This document shows positions 20,265-43,283 of a stretch of 64,000 nt of DNA, one piece after another. The notes beneath the pieces are model-generated. The model did no database searches. It was not told the DNA's origin and was given only the letters and a program-made list of their open reading frames with translations. Location: positions 124,001 to 188,000 of the forward strand of contig NZ_QHCT01000007.1 of NCBI RefSeq assembly GCF_003545885.1, read 5' to 3'. The translations under genes and the position numbers were made by a program. Position 1 is the first letter of the stretch. The number at the start of each line of letters is the position of its first letter. The stretch is from Leptospira stimsonii. GTDB lineage: Bacteria > Spirochaetota > Leptospiria > Leptospirales > Leptospiraceae.

Positions 20265-20786
20265 TTGGTACTCTTAGCTGCTAAGGGATTAAGCCTCCTA
20301 GATGTAAACCCGGGTCTGGTAGTCTGGACTCTGGTTACCTTTCTAGTCGTAGTCTTAGTTCTGAAAAAGTTTGCCTGGGATGTAATTCTGAAGGCGCTCG
20401 ATGAAAGAGCGGAAACCGTTCAGAACGACATCAAAAAGGCCTCAGAACTCCGTTCGGAAGCGGAAGCTCTCCTGAAGGATTACGAAGCTAGGTTGAACTC
20501 TGCCAAAGATGAGGCGAACGCGATCATTGCGGAAGCCAAGTCGGATGCGCTGAAACTGAAGAACAAACTTCTCGAAGAAACCAATTCGGAAGTGAAGGCT
20601 CAGAAAGATCAGGCAGTGAAAGAGATCGAACTTGCTAAAGGAAAGGCTTTGGAACAATTGCAATCACAGATAGTCGAGATGAGTATCTCCGTTGCAAGCA
20701 AGGTTCTTGAAAAACAACTGAAGGCCGAAGACTACAAAGCTTTTGTTGAAAAAGAACTAGAACAACTCAAAAAATTGAGCGCATAA
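20265..20786 (+). CDS. atpF: ATP synthase F0 subunit b
   Basis: The 173-residue product has one N-terminal membrane helix (LVVWTLVTFLVVVLVLKKFAW) and a long charged coiled coil (residues of about 40-170) that forms the peripheral stalk. The start is TTG, with AAGGAAAG about 6 bases upstream, and it begins 4 bases after the atpE stop. It connects subunit a to the delta subunit. Confidence 0.94.
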   Translation: MVLLAAKGLSLLDVNPGLVVWTLVTFLVVVLVLKKFAWDVILKALDERAETVQNDIKKASELRSEAEALLKDYEARLNSAKDEANAIIAEAKSDALKLKNKLLEETNSEVKAQKDQAVKEIELAKGKALEQLQSQIVEMSISVASKVLEKQLKAEDYKAFVEKELEQLKKLSA

Positions 20787-20789
20787 ACA

Positions 20790-25154
<4,365 letters not shown>

Positions 25155-25160
25155 TCGGAA

Positions 25161-25544
<384 letters not shown>

Positions 25545-25562
25545 CTTTTAGGGGTCCTCCGA

Positions 25563-25616
<54 letters not shown>

Positions 25617-25627
25617 TCGGAAGCTTT

Positions 25628-25909
25628 ATGAGAACAACGATCCGAATCATCGGCTTATTGGTGTTATTTGTAAGCATAGGTTATCTTTTGAGAAGAAACC
25701 AGGATTGGGTTCGGAGTCTCTTCGAACCGGAAAGTATTTCCGCGGCGATTCGTGGGAACGTTCAAAATCCCGGAGTCTATCGTCTCAAACAGGGAGATAC
25801 CTTAGAGGACTTATTGAAGATCGCGGGCGGCTTTAAAAAACCTTCGCAGACGCAACCGGACTTGAACCGTGAAATCCTGGACGGTCAGGTCATCGAATTG
25901 AAAGAATGA
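25628..25909 (+). CDS. SLBB-domain small protein
   Basis: The 93-residue product has a hydrophobic N-terminal helix (IIGLLVLFVSIGYLL), then an SLBB-like domain with AIRGNVQNPGVYRLKQGDTL and LLKIAGGF (about residues 42-70). SLBB domains bind soluble ligands or polysaccharide in export proteins and in ComEA-like proteins; no helix-hairpin-helix follows here. It is probably an inner-membrane-anchored periplasmic protein. It lies 9 bases before the acidic repeat gene, so the two are likely one operon. Confidence 0.75.
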   Translation: MRTTIRIIGLLVLFVSIGYLLRRNQDWVRSLFEPESISAAIRGNVQNPGVYRLKQGDTLEDLLKIAGGFKKPSQTQPDLNREILDGQVIELKE

Positions 25910-25918
25910 TAGAGGAAG

Positions 25919-29182
<3,264 letters not shown>

Positions 29183-29185
29183 CCA

Positions 29186-31408
29186 ATGGGTTTGTTAGAG
29201 AGGGTCAGCAAGTTAGTCAAATCCGATTCTACAGGCACGCCTTCTTCGATTTCTACGGAAGAGAAAAAATCGTTACTCAAAAAGTCGGAAGCGTTTCAGG
29301 GTAAAAAAAGTTTTTTTCAGCGTGCCCTCGGTATGCGAAACGAACCCGCCAGACTTGAACCTTCTTCGGAACCTATATTAGACCAACACACGACTCCGGA
29401 ACTCACCGATCACGATGTCGATTCAGAATCTTCCTTTACCGAAGACTTTTCTCTTCCTGAGCTCGACGGAGATTCTCCTACGTTTGAAGCGGAAGATCTT
29501 CAGGCTGAGTTTCCGGATTCTACGTTTGAATCCTCAGATCACTCCTTTGATAACGGCGATCTGCTTGACCTTCCGGAAGATCTCGTGGAACCGGAAGGTG
29601 TCGCCAAAGAGGAGTTAGACGAAGATCCGTTTTCTTCCCTTGCCGATTCGAATGATGCCGAACCGGAAGACGATCTCTCTCTCGATGAACTTTTTGGTGA
29701 AGAATCTCAAGAAGAATCTCCGACGAAACCGGAAGCTCCCGTTGTGAAATCGGAAGAGGAACTGGAAGAAACCGAACTTCCGGCGAACTTGGACGAGGAT
29801 CCTTTTAGCGATTGGGTGAAAGAAGCGGAACAAGAAGCCACTCGTACTCCTTCGAAAGTGGATTCGAAAGCCGCTTCCACCGAAAAAGGAGATTTCCTTT
29901 TCGACGATGATTCCAACTTCACGACGTCTCCAATCGATCTACAAATCGCTTCCCGTAAAAAATTAGAAAATTATATGTCCGTCTTCGAGATCAGCAAAGA
30001 GATCGGAGTCTCCACTGGCTTCGCGGACTTTTTCGAAAATCTCCTTTTCTCGATTATGGGCCAGATCGGCGCAGAATCGATCGGCATCTTCTCCTCCAAA
30101 AACGGAGACAAGGAATTCTTTCGTTTGGAGGATTATCAAGGAGAAGGTTTCAATCCGGAATGGACGATTTCTTCCGAAGACGAAATCTATCACGCGGTGC
30201 ATAACGCAGGTTCCGTCTTGTACGCGAAAGAACTTATAAAGCCGACTCTTCCCGCAAAAGAACAAGAAATCTTAAAACAATCCAACGCTGAACTTCTCGT
30301 CGCGATTCGATACATGGACGATTTTTTCGGGATCATCATTTTGAGTAAGACGATCAGCGGTGAAGACTATACGATCGAGGATTTAGAATTCCTAAAAATC
30401 ATCGGGGAGATCGCGGGCTCCGTCTATCGCAGAATTTTCGACACGGAACAACTTCATCAGGAAAATCAGAATCTCAAAGAAGTAATTCGCGCAAACGAAT
30501 TGATCATTTCTCTCGCCAGAGATTTCGGCGCGATTAGAACTCTCGACGAGGCCTACGACAAGTTGATTTCCTCTTTTAAAGAGGAATTGAAGGTGAGAAG
30601 GGCGACGTTCATGATTTTGGACGGTCATACAAAGAACGAGTTCCGTGTTTTCGCTTCTAATCTTTTAACTCCGGAACACGTGGGTTCTTTCACTCTTCCT
30701 CTGGATAGTTCCATCGTCGGGATCGTTTCCAATATTCCCGGCGTATTCAGAATCGAAAATTTTAGAAAACATCCCGAGCTAATGCAGAAACTTTCCAACG
30801 ATGAACTCGGCTTGATGTCCGATTTTATCGTCATTCCGTTTATCAATCTTCATTGGTTGGTGGGAATGTTGATCATACACGAGACCGATGTTCCGTGGAC
30901 GGACAGCGATCGGGAAACCGCGGTTGGAATCTCCGAGGTATTGGCCCCCGTTTTTTCCAGCCTTCTCCTCATCCAAGAAAGGGATTCGGTATTCAAAGAC
31001 CCGTTTAGCCCGGTGGAAGAAAAAATCGAGGATATGATCTTAAAAGCGGCCAGACTTGGTAGCTCTTTTAGTTTAACTATATTCAAAGTTCAGAATGTAT
31101 CACGGATGGTGAAATTAAAAGGTTCCGGTTTTTTCGCTTCTTATAGCGAAGAACTTCGTAAGGCGATCCAGGAGAATCTTTCCGAGTCCGATTTTCATTA
31201 TAGAATCGGGCAAGGAAAATACGCGGTTATTTTGGATGGAAAGGATCGAGAAGAAACGCAGATTCTCATCCGAAAAATAAAAAACAAACTAAACGACGCC
31301 GATCGTAGATCGAAAGACTTCCAAACTTCCGTGATTCAACATACTCTTTGTTATCCGGCGGATACGAAGGAAAAGGAAAGAATTCTCGAATTACTCGAAG
31401 AATCCTGA
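29186..31408 (+). CDS. GAF-GAF-degenerate GGDEF protein
   Basis: The 740-residue product has an acidic, Ser-rich N-terminal 250 residues that resemble the linkers of its upstream neighbour (DEDPFSSL, DEDPFSDW). Two GAF-like domains follow (about 260-415 and 430-590), the second with LPLDSSIVGIVSNIPGVFRI. The C-terminal 130 residues have the fold pattern of a GGDEF domain, but the signature position reads YRIGQGKYAVIL, so no diguanylate cyclase activity is expected. No membrane segment is seen. It starts 3 bases after the acidic repeat gene and is probably a cytoplasmic sensor acting with it. Confidence 0.8.
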   Translation: MGLLERVSKLVKSDSTGTPSSISTEEKKSLLKKSEAFQGKKSFFQRALGMRNEPARLEPSSEPILDQHTTPELTDHDVDSESSFTEDFSLPELDGDSPTFEAEDLQAEFPDSTFESSDHSFDNGDLLDLPEDLVEPEGVAKEELDEDPFSSLADSNDAEPEDDLSLDELFGEESQEESPTKPEAPVVKSEEELEETELPANLDEDPFSDWVKEAEQEATRTPSKVDSKAASTEKGDFLFDDDSNFTTSPIDLQIASRKKLENYMSVFEISKEIGVSTGFADFFENLLFSIMGQIGAESIGIFSSKNGDKEFFRLEDYQGEGFNPEWTISSEDEIYHAVHNAGSVLYAKELIKPTLPAKEQEILKQSNAELLVAIRYMDDFFGIIILSKTISGEDYTIEDLEFLKIIGEIAGSVYRRIFDTEQLHQENQNLKEVIRANELIISLARDFGAIRTLDEAYDKLISSFKEELKVRRATFMILDGHTKNEFRVFASNLLTPEHVGSFTLPLDSSIVGIVSNIPGVFRIENFRKHPELMQKLSNDELGLMSDFIVIPFINLHWLVGMLIIHETDVPWTDSDRETAVGISEVLAPVFSSLLLIQERDSVFKDPFSPVEEKIEDMILKAARLGSSFSLTIFKVQNVSRMVKLKGSGFFASYSEELRKAIQENLSESDFHYRIGQGKYAVILDGKDREETQILIRKIKNKLNDADRRSKDFQTSVIQHTLCYPADTKEKERILELLEES

Positions 31409-31417
31409 TGAGAGAGA

Positions 31418-32839
31418 ATGTTATTCAACTCTCTGAATTTTCTCGTATTCTTATTCGTCTTTTTACTTCTCTATTTTCGTTTCGGTAAACTCGGCCAGAA
31501 TCGACTCCTATTTTTCGGCGGCCTTCTCTTTTACGGCTTTTGGAAAGCGGAGATGGTCCTTCTGCTTTTGTTTTGTATCGCGCTGAACTTTGCCGGAGGG
31601 ATCTATCTCGGTAGAAAAAAGGGCGCCGACCAAAGAAGGATCTTCGTAGGGCTCATTTCCATCAACCTCGGGATTCTTATCTTTTTTAAATACATTCTTT
31701 TTTTATTAAGTATTTGGAACGATACCTTAGGGGCCGTTTTCCCAAAAGCCGGCATTCCTCTTCCTGAAATTTTGTTACCCGTCGGAATTTCTTTTTACAC
31801 CTTTCACAACATCAGTTATCTTTCGGATATTCGATCCGGAAAAATATTTCCTTGCACCGATTTTATTCGGTTTGGCGTTTACGATCTCTTCTTTCCCCTG
31901 CTTCTCGCGGGTCCTATCGAAAGACCGGATTCTTTACTTCCTCAGATCGAAAACGAAAGAACGATCACTCCGAACGGATTTTTGTCCGGTGTCATTTTGT
32001 TCCTCTGGGGAATTTTTAAAAAAGTTTTTATCGGAGATCACCTCCTTCTTTTTACGGGGAAGGCGATGGAACCGAGTATGGAGCTCGCTCCGGGAATGAT
32101 CCTTTGGATAGCGTTTTGTTTTGCCTTTCAGGTTTATGCCGATTTTAGCGGATATACCGATGCGGCTCGAGGTCTTGCGAAAATGCTTGGGTTTCGCCTA
32201 ACGCTCAATTTTAATTTTCCGTTCATTTCTTCCAACCCTTCCGAATTTTGGAGGCGCTGGCATATTTCACTTTCCACGTGGCTTCGGGATTATCTCTATA
32301 TTCCTCTCGGAGGAAATCGAGTTTCCGTTTTTAGGCAGAATATTAACTTGATGATCGTTTGGATCCTCGGCGGTCTCTGGCACGGGGCTACCTATGGTTA
32401 CCTCGTTTGGGGCTGTTATTGCGGTCTACAGGTAGTCGGTTATAATCTTTTTCAAAAATACGTGCTTAGATTCCTTTCTTTGAATATTCCGATTTTAGAA
32501 TGGAGTCTGAAATTGGCAGGAGTGATTTTGACTTTTTGGATGTTTGCCCTCGGATTGCTTTTGTTTCAGGTCCATTCTCCGAACGAACTTTGGAATTTTG
32601 TTTTGAACGTCACGAGCGGTTTTTATTGGAATTGGGTGATCGCAGGAAAACTTTTATTTCTTCTTTTTCCTCTTTTGATCGTGGAACCCTGGATGATCCT
32701 TTCCGGTGGCACCGATTCCTTTTTGGAAAAGATCGAAACAAAGCCTTTGCGATGGATTCCTCTTTCTTTCGGGGTCGTAGTTTTGTTTTTTCTTTTCGGG
32801 GTTTTTGAGAAGAAAGAATTTTTTTACTTTCAGTTTTAG
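31418..32839 (+). CDS. MBOAT-family O-acyltransferase (AlgI-like)
   Basis: The 473-residue product is a multi-pass membrane protein starting MLFNSLNFLVFLFVFLLLYF. It has the AlgI/PatA/DltB hallmark segment FWRRWHISLSTWLRDYLYIP LGGNR (about residue 275-300) and the catalytic His in LGGLWHGATYGYLVWG near residue 330. These enzymes move acyl groups across the membrane for attachment to surface polymers. It is 9 bases after the GAF protein gene and is followed by an SGNH-type protein, the usual partner in such systems. The acceptor is probably an envelope polysaccharide, by inference. Confidence 0.92.
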   Translation: MLFNSLNFLVFLFVFLLLYFRFGKLGQNRLLFFGGLLFYGFWKAEMVLLLLFCIALNFAGGIYLGRKKGADQRRIFVGLISINLGILIFFKYILFLLSIWNDTLGAVFPKAGIPLPEILLPVGISFYTFHNISYLSDIRSGKIFPCTDFIRFGVYDLFFPLLLAGPIERPDSLLPQIENERTITPNGFLSGVILFLWGIFKKVFIGDHLLLFTGKAMEPSMELAPGMILWIAFCFAFQVYADFSGYTDAARGLAKMLGFRLTLNFNFPFISSNPSEFWRRWHISLSTWLRDYLYIPLGGNRVSVFRQNINLMIVWILGGLWHGATYGYLVWGCYCGLQVVGYNLFQKYVLRFLSLNIPILEWSLKLAGVILTFWMFALGLLLFQVHSPNELWNFVLNVTSGFYWNWVIAGKLLFLLFPLLIVEPWMILSGGTDSFLEKIETKPLRWIPLSFGVVVLFFLFGVFEKKEFFYFQF

Positions 32840-33082
32840 ATTGGATTAAACCGGAAAATGTTTTTCACACGAATCCGAAATCAAAACACGAAGTTGATGC
32901 GGCCCAAAAGTATTGGCTTGCATTCCTTTCTTTTCTTTCGTTACGATACTGCGTCCGAAGAAAAAAGAATCTTGAAAACAAAATCTGTAAAGGAGGAGAC
33001 GAGGCAAATAAAAGATTCCATTTCTCTTCCCATTCTTTAACTTCCCGGAGATCGGTTGGAATTGTTTTATGCCTCACGTTGT
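32840..33082. other. Gap between MBOAT and DUF1574 genes
   Basis: About 240 bases with no supported gene. An upstream TTG at 33056 with GGAG five bases before could be the true start of the next gene. Confidence 0.4.
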
Positions 33083-34237
33083 ATGAATTATAGAAATAGA
33101 ATACTCATCGGAATTCTTTTTTTCGCCTTTCTCGTTTTGTTTCAGACGTTTTTTTTTCCTTTGCTTTTGCCGTTCCAAGAAAAAAATTCTTTTCTCTACG
33201 ATCGACTTTCCCGTTTGGATCGGAATCTTTATACGGGCGCGGAACAAACGATTTCAAAAGCTCCGATCGTCTTTTTGGGGGATAGTCAGATCCTCTCCGG
33301 GATCCATCCGAAAGAACTCGGAGAGAAATTATCTCGACCGATCTGGTTTTTGCCTCGACCTTCGGAACAACCGGAGGGAATGCTTCTTCGTTTTAAAGAA
33401 TATGAAAGAACGATCGGAATACAACCTGCGCTCGTCGTTGTCAACGGTTCTATTTTTTCCTTGTCGGATATGGATGTCGCGAGCGCTCATCGAAGTTTGG
33501 TTTTGAACTACGATTCATTTCACCCCGAATTGTTTCTGGAATCGAGTCTTCGAAATTTTTATGTTAAAAATCTTTCGTCCGGTCTTTTTTATCTTTTCGG
33601 AAGAATTTTTCCGTTTCTTCGTCTGAATGCATCCATGTCTACCGGAATCAAACTCGTAGGAGAGGGAGATGAATTCAGCTATTCCGAAAAAAAAATGGAT
33701 GCACTCGTTTCCGGAAATCCATTTTTGAAATGGTCCAGGAATAAGGTTCGAAATCATTTTCTCGATTTAGAATATTCAAAAAATAAGGGATACATGGACT
33801 GGGCCCGGCTTTCGACTTATGACGGAATCTGTGTTCCGAATTCTAAACCGCAGGTTCTTCCCCCGAACGCAGAACTTGCAGTACAAAAGATCAGATCTTC
33901 CTCGTTAATGGCTTGGAAAGAATTGTTTCGATATCTCCGATCGCGTGGAGTGAAGGTTCTTGCGATTTCGCTCCCGTTTCGTCCCGATTTCGATTCCCGC
34001 CTGGGTTCTCTGCCACAGATGACGATCTGGGAATCGATTCTTATAGAAGAGGAAGTTTCTTATTGGAAATTAGGTAGTTCATTTTTTATCGATGAGGATT
34101 TCGGCGATTACACTCATCTCAATACCTGCGGGATGAAAAAACTTGTTCCGGTCTTGAGTCGGGAAATTTTCAATTCGTTGTCTGAATCTCCTTCGAAATC
34201 GGATGTCTCTGCGCTACGGATGTGGAGCGCGCGTTAG
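33083..34237 (+). CDS. DUF1574 / SGNH-like acyltransferase partner
   Basis: The product has about 384 residues and resembles Leptospira DUF1574 proteins. An N-terminal membrane anchor (LIGILFFAFLVLFQTFFF) precedes a periplasmic SGNH-like domain: the nucleophile block IVFLGDSQILSG near residue 65, VVVNGSIFSL as a possible Asn block, and a late DYTHLNTCG with the Asp-x-x-His pair. It likely completes O-acylation with the MBOAT protein upstream. ATG 33083 was chosen; TTG 33056 is an alternative. Its stop codon lies inside a nested inverted repeat. Confidence 0.75.
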   Translation: MNYRNRILIGILFFAFLVLFQTFFFPLLLPFQEKNSFLYDRLSRLDRNLYTGAEQTISKAPIVFLGDSQILSGIHPKELGEKLSRPIWFLPRPSEQPEGMLLRFKEYERTIGIQPALVVVNGSIFSLSDMDVASAHRSLVLNYDSFHPELFLESSLRNFYVKNLSSGLFYLFGRIFPFLRLNASMSTGIKLVGEGDEFSYSEKKMDALVSGNPFLKWSRNKVRNHFLDLEYSKNKGYMDWARLSTYDGICVPNSKPQVLPPNAELAVQKIRSSSLMAWKELFRYLRSRGVKVLAISLPFRPDFDSRLGSLPQMTIWESILIEEEVSYWKLGSSFFIDEDFGDYTHLNTCGMKKLVPVLSREIFNSLSESPSKSDVSALRMWSAR

Positions 34238-34276
34238 CGGTCTCCTCCTTTGAGGAGACCGAAGGCGTTAGCCGAA
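34230..34276. repeat. Nested inverted repeat between convergent genes
   Basis: The inner arms ggtctcctc / gaggagacc (34239-34247 and 34252-34260) make a perfect 9-bp stem with a 4-base loop. The flanks gcgttagc and gcgttagccgaagcgc add a partly matching outer stem. It covers the stop of the DUF1574 gene and lies before the convergent AlkD-like gene. No T run follows; it may act as a transcript end or be a repeat unit. Confidence 0.6.
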
Positions 34277-34359
34277 GCGCGGAACAAGCCGGGCCTGCGA
34301 TTGATACGGGAGTTTTTATTTTTTAGTGAGAGTGGAGCAGGAGCGCCCAGGCTCTTCGC

Positions 34360-35067
34360 TTAACAACGAGCTTCTTTTTTCTTTGCTCCCAATTTTCCCA
34401 TCCTCTTCATTTTTAGGATGTATTCTTCCGCATCCGGAACCTTGCACGCGGTATTTCCCATCAGAACCGTTACCTTGCCGATTTTTTTCGAGACTTTCAA
34501 TGCCTCTTCCGTAAGTTTCGGATAAAATCCGCCGACCCCGATCACAAAGCCGTTCATACAATACTTCACTCTGTTTTGCGATTTGTGAATGTTCGATTCG
34601 ACTCTCTTTAAGAGTTTTTGAATTTCCTTCGAATCGATTTGTTCATCCGGCGTGATCGAAAGAAGGCTTGTCAATGTGCTCCATCCGGATGAGGCGATAC
34701 TTTCTTTGGGAGAATCGATCCATTCTTTGGCAAGTTCCCATCCGTACTTACTTTCGGCGGCGATCCAGGCGACGGTGCTTTCGCTGATCATCGGTGATCC
34801 GGAATTCTTTGCCCAGAATTGAAGATCCTTTTTTTGGATTTCTTTTTCGTCTGCGATCAGTCCCGCAAGATACATCGCATCCGCGTTTCCTGTTTTATAA
34901 AGTTCTAATGAAAGAGAATGATTCTTTTTGATTTTTTTCTGAAGCTTTTTTAGATCTCCGACCTTCACTCCGAACAGTGGCTCTTTCGCTCCGTGATTGA
35001 GAAATATTTTTTTTACACCTTCGGAACCCATCGATTCCAATTCTTTCATGATCTCGGCCGTATTCAC
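34360..35067 (-). CDS. AlkD-like DNA alkylation repeat protein
   Basis: The 235-residue product fits the DNA_alkylation (PF08713) family: VKKIFLNHGAKEPLFGVKVGDLKKL at the start, helical HEAT-like repeats, and a STVAWIAAESKYGWELAKEW region. Family members recognise DNA damage, and some are glycosylases; the catalytic Asp of AlkD cannot be placed with confidence here. The C-terminal end is Lys-rich. It is a single gene convergent with the DUF1574 gene. Confidence 0.8.
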   Translation of the reverse strand: MNTAEIMKELESMGSEGVKKIFLNHGAKEPLFGVKVGDLKKLQKKIKKNHSLSLELYKTGNADAMYLAGLIADEKEIQKKDLQFWAKNSGSPMISESTVAWIAAESKYGWELAKEWIDSPKESIASSGWSTLTSLLSITPDEQIDSKEIQKLLKRVESNIHKSQNRVKYCMNGFVIGVGGFYPKLTEEALKVSKKIGKVTVLMGNTACKVPDAEEYILKMKRMGKLGAKKKEARC

Positions 35068-35503
35068 TTTGATTGTCCTTTCTTTCTTTCGGAGTTGTTT
35101 TGCAAAAGAGAATTGAGTGAACGTGTTCCCATTCTTCTTCTTTTAAAAAATGTATATCCGTCATTTTACTCGTACCGGACTATAAGTCCGATTTCAACTA
35201 AAATTTTAGGAAGAACGTTGATTGGAACAATCGATAAAGCCCGAAAAAGGATGGAAACAAAGTTCACATCTTCTTTCGATCCTCCTGAAACGGATTCCGG
35301 ATGGAATTATAGCGAAGTCTTCAATTCTTCTTCTAAGATTTTTTGAATGGCCTTTGCGTGCATCTTTTTTACGACCTTTTCCAGGATCGTGATTTCTTTC
35401 GATCTGAAAAAACCAAGGATACGCCGTAAGAAAATTTTGAGGCGGAGGTCGAATCGTTTTTTGCGGAGATGGCTTTGATATCTTTTCTTTCTACCACTTG
35501 TCT
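35068..35503. other. Intergenic region with a doubtful basic ORF
   Basis: About 436 bases. On the minus strand a 66-codon frame (35307-35507, TTG start overlapping the stop of the next gene upstream) encodes a very basic peptide ending KAIQKILEEELKTSL. It may be a small gene or a remnant. Nothing else is seen. Confidence 0.3.
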
Positions 35504-35902
35504 TCAACGGATCGGGATCGGAGTGTCATAGATCACAAATCGATTCGAATCCATCGAAATATGTGTCGAGTTGAAAGAATGATCCGCGATCACATACAAC
35601 TCATAGGTCGGGATCGCGAGTATAAAGAACACGGTCGAAAGTTTGTCCACCGACCGAAACCTCAACATCTCGACGATGATTGTTCCCATTCCATAGAGAA
35701 GAACCGGAAGCAAGGCGAGAGAAGAAGGATCGTGTTTATCATAGGAACGTATCGTTCTATTTCTTTTTCTCCGAACGGAAAGTTTATCGGTTAAAATCGA
35801 ATTCATGATTTTGAATGTTCCTTGAGAAATGGAGAGACATTGTTCCGCTTCAATTTTATCGATTTGATTCGCTATATTCAAGGGTTCTTTTTCGTTGCTC
35901 AT
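35504..35902 (-). CDS. Small hypothetical protein with one or two hydrophobic segments
   Basis: The product has about 132 residues. From ATG 35902 it is polar at the N-terminus, then has hydrophobic segments SSLALLPVLLYGMGTIIVEM and TVFFILAIPTYELYVIA. No family is recognised. Codon use is less regular than in nearby genes, so a decaying gene cannot be excluded. A start seven codons upstream (35923) is possible. Confidence 0.45.
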   Translation of the reverse strand: MSNEKEPLNIANQIDKIEAEQCLSISQGTFKIMNSILTDKLSVRRKRNRTIRSYDKHDPSSLALLPVLLYGMGTIIVEMLRFRSVDKLSTVFFILAIPTYELYVIADHSFNSTHISMDSNRFVIYDTPIPIR

Positions 35903-36076
35903 TCTCTTTTCATGGCTCTTCATTCTCGAAATCCTTTGGTTTGGGGAAATGATTCCTAAATTTTAAAACGGGAACGCACAACGTATGGAGTCGTTTCGTT
36001 TTTTGAAAAAGGGATTTTTCAAGAACGGAAATTTTCACTCCAATCCGGAGGATCGGAGAAGAGCGAATTCCTTTTT

Positions 36077-36763
36077 TTAGGTTTCGCTTTTTTTAAAATG
36101 AGAAGAAAAGCGGGTCAAAGAGTAGACGATCAAATATCCGAAAAAGATCGAGATCGAAATCAGGATCAGAATTCCTAACAATCTTCGATTCTCTTGGATG
36201 CCGATCAGGATCTCCATCATATCTTCATAAAGTGCGAGAGGATTCGTAAGGATGTCCCAAGAATTCCATCTGTAAAATCTGCCGATATAAACTCCCAAAG
36301 CCGCGAGTGGTGCGACCGTTAAGACGAACATCCAGTTGATCACCGCGTTGAATTTGTCGTCCAATACGTTGTGGATGATTCGGAGCGATAGATAACCTGA
36401 AAAAAGTCCGTTCCAGGCGAATGAAAAAATCAACAAGATGTCGAACCAAAGCGGAATTCCGGACTTCGGTTTGAGGTGGATAAAATCGGAAACGATATAC
36501 GGAGAATTGGGAAAGAAAACGAGCCAGACTAAAATTAGGAAAACAAAAATCAGATCGATCGATCTCTTGCGAATTTTATAATAGAACAGGAGAAAGTAGG
36601 CGATACAAACCGGGATCAACGCTAAGACCAAATTCCACTTTAGAAAAACGTAACTTTGTTTTCCCGAAATCGATACCCTCAATTCGATGAATAAGAGACT
36701 CAGAAGACAGGACAAGAATAAGGAAAGAGGCGGAAGCAATAGTGACGCGTGCTTGAGGTTCAT
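36077..36763 (-). CDS. DUF1361 family membrane protein
   Basis: The 228-residue product matches DUF1361: six or seven membrane helices, a WNLVLALIPVCIAYFLLF segment, and the conserved LVFFPNSPYIVSDFIHL loop (about residues 83-99), followed by WFDILLIFSFAWNG. The function of the family is not known. A single gene with no operon partner in view. Confidence 0.85.
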   Translation of the reverse strand: MNLKHASLLLPPLSLFLSCLLSLLFIELRVSISGKQSYVFLKWNLVLALIPVCIAYFLLFYYKIRKRSIDLIFVFLILVWLVFFPNSPYIVSDFIHLKPKSGIPLWFDILLIFSFAWNGLFSGYLSLRIIHNVLDDKFNAVINWMFVLTVAPLAALGVYIGRFYRWNSWDILTNPLALYEDMMEILIGIQENRRLLGILILISISIFFGYLIVYSLTRFSSHFKKSET

Positions 36764-36854
36764 ATAAATTCCAACAATCTTCGATCCTTATTTTTTATAG
36801 AAAGTTCTCTTTTTTGTAAAAGCTAATTTCAAAATTCTTACTTTGATCATTCGT

Positions 36855-38417
<1,563 letters not shown>

Positions 38418-38607
38418 GGTTGAACAGATTGCTTTCCCGCTAAAATCGAATCCAGCTTAATTTGTTTTCTCATTTTTTTGTTTTGCAGTTGCCGGGAACC
38501 CAACCGTTGAAATTATTGAAACCGTTCAAATAGGAAAGTTCTGCAGGAATTCCCGGTTTTAACAGATAATAAAGATAAATAACCTCCGCGGTTGAAAGGT
38601 ACACGAA

Positions 38608-39630
<1,023 letters not shown>

Positions 39631-39702
39631 GAAGTTCTCAAAAAGAACAAGATTAAGAATCCGGAACGATTTCCCGTTCCGGAACGAAAGCCGGGAGTGC
39701 AA

Positions 39703-40819
<1,117 letters not shown>

Positions 40820-40823
<4 letters not shown>

Positions 40824-41332
40824 TCTTAGAAAAACTCGTTATCGCGGTCGGAATCCTGATCGCACACTTTTTAAACGGATCGAATCTTTTCGAGATCGGA
40901 TCCGCGATCAAACCGGACTTTATGATTCTTCTCGTTTTATTTTTTGCATTGAGAAGGGGCCCTCTCTACGGTCTTTGGATCGGATTTTTCGGAGGACTTT
41001 TGACGGACTCGGGACTCGGAGGAGAAATCACTTCCGGGAACGTGGTCGCGTACAAGATCGGACTTCATTCTTTGACGTTTTGTCTGATCGGTTATTTAGT
41101 CGGAAAGTTTGCACGTTCTGCGTATCACGAGAATTATCTTTCGATCACGATCTATTCTTTGCTCATCACGTTTATCACGAGAGTTGCGACATATTATCTA
41201 TTCTCCCTTTTCTTTCATGAGAATATGAGTTATTCCTTATTCTTTACTTCGATCTTCAACGCGCTCATCGCTCCCGCTTTTTTCTACGCTCTGACTTGGA
41301 TCTACCAGTTGGATCACATGGGGGACGCGTAA
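40820..41332 (+). CDS. mreD: Rod shape-determining protein MreD
   Basis: The 170-residue product is a membrane protein with about five helices, including [19 protein letters not shown] and [20 protein letters not shown], the conserved MreD D/G-rich segment. It overlaps the mreC stop (ATGA) and ends 1 base before mrdA. Conserved order and topology make the call firm. Confidence 0.9.
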
Positions 41333-41333
41333 G

Positions 41334-43269
<1,936 letters not shown>

Positions 43270-43283
<14 letters not shown>

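Noticed and set aside
35307..35507. 66-codon basic gene
   Set aside because: Possible but unsupported: TTG start overlapping the previous stop and no recognisable family; left as a note in the intergenic entry.
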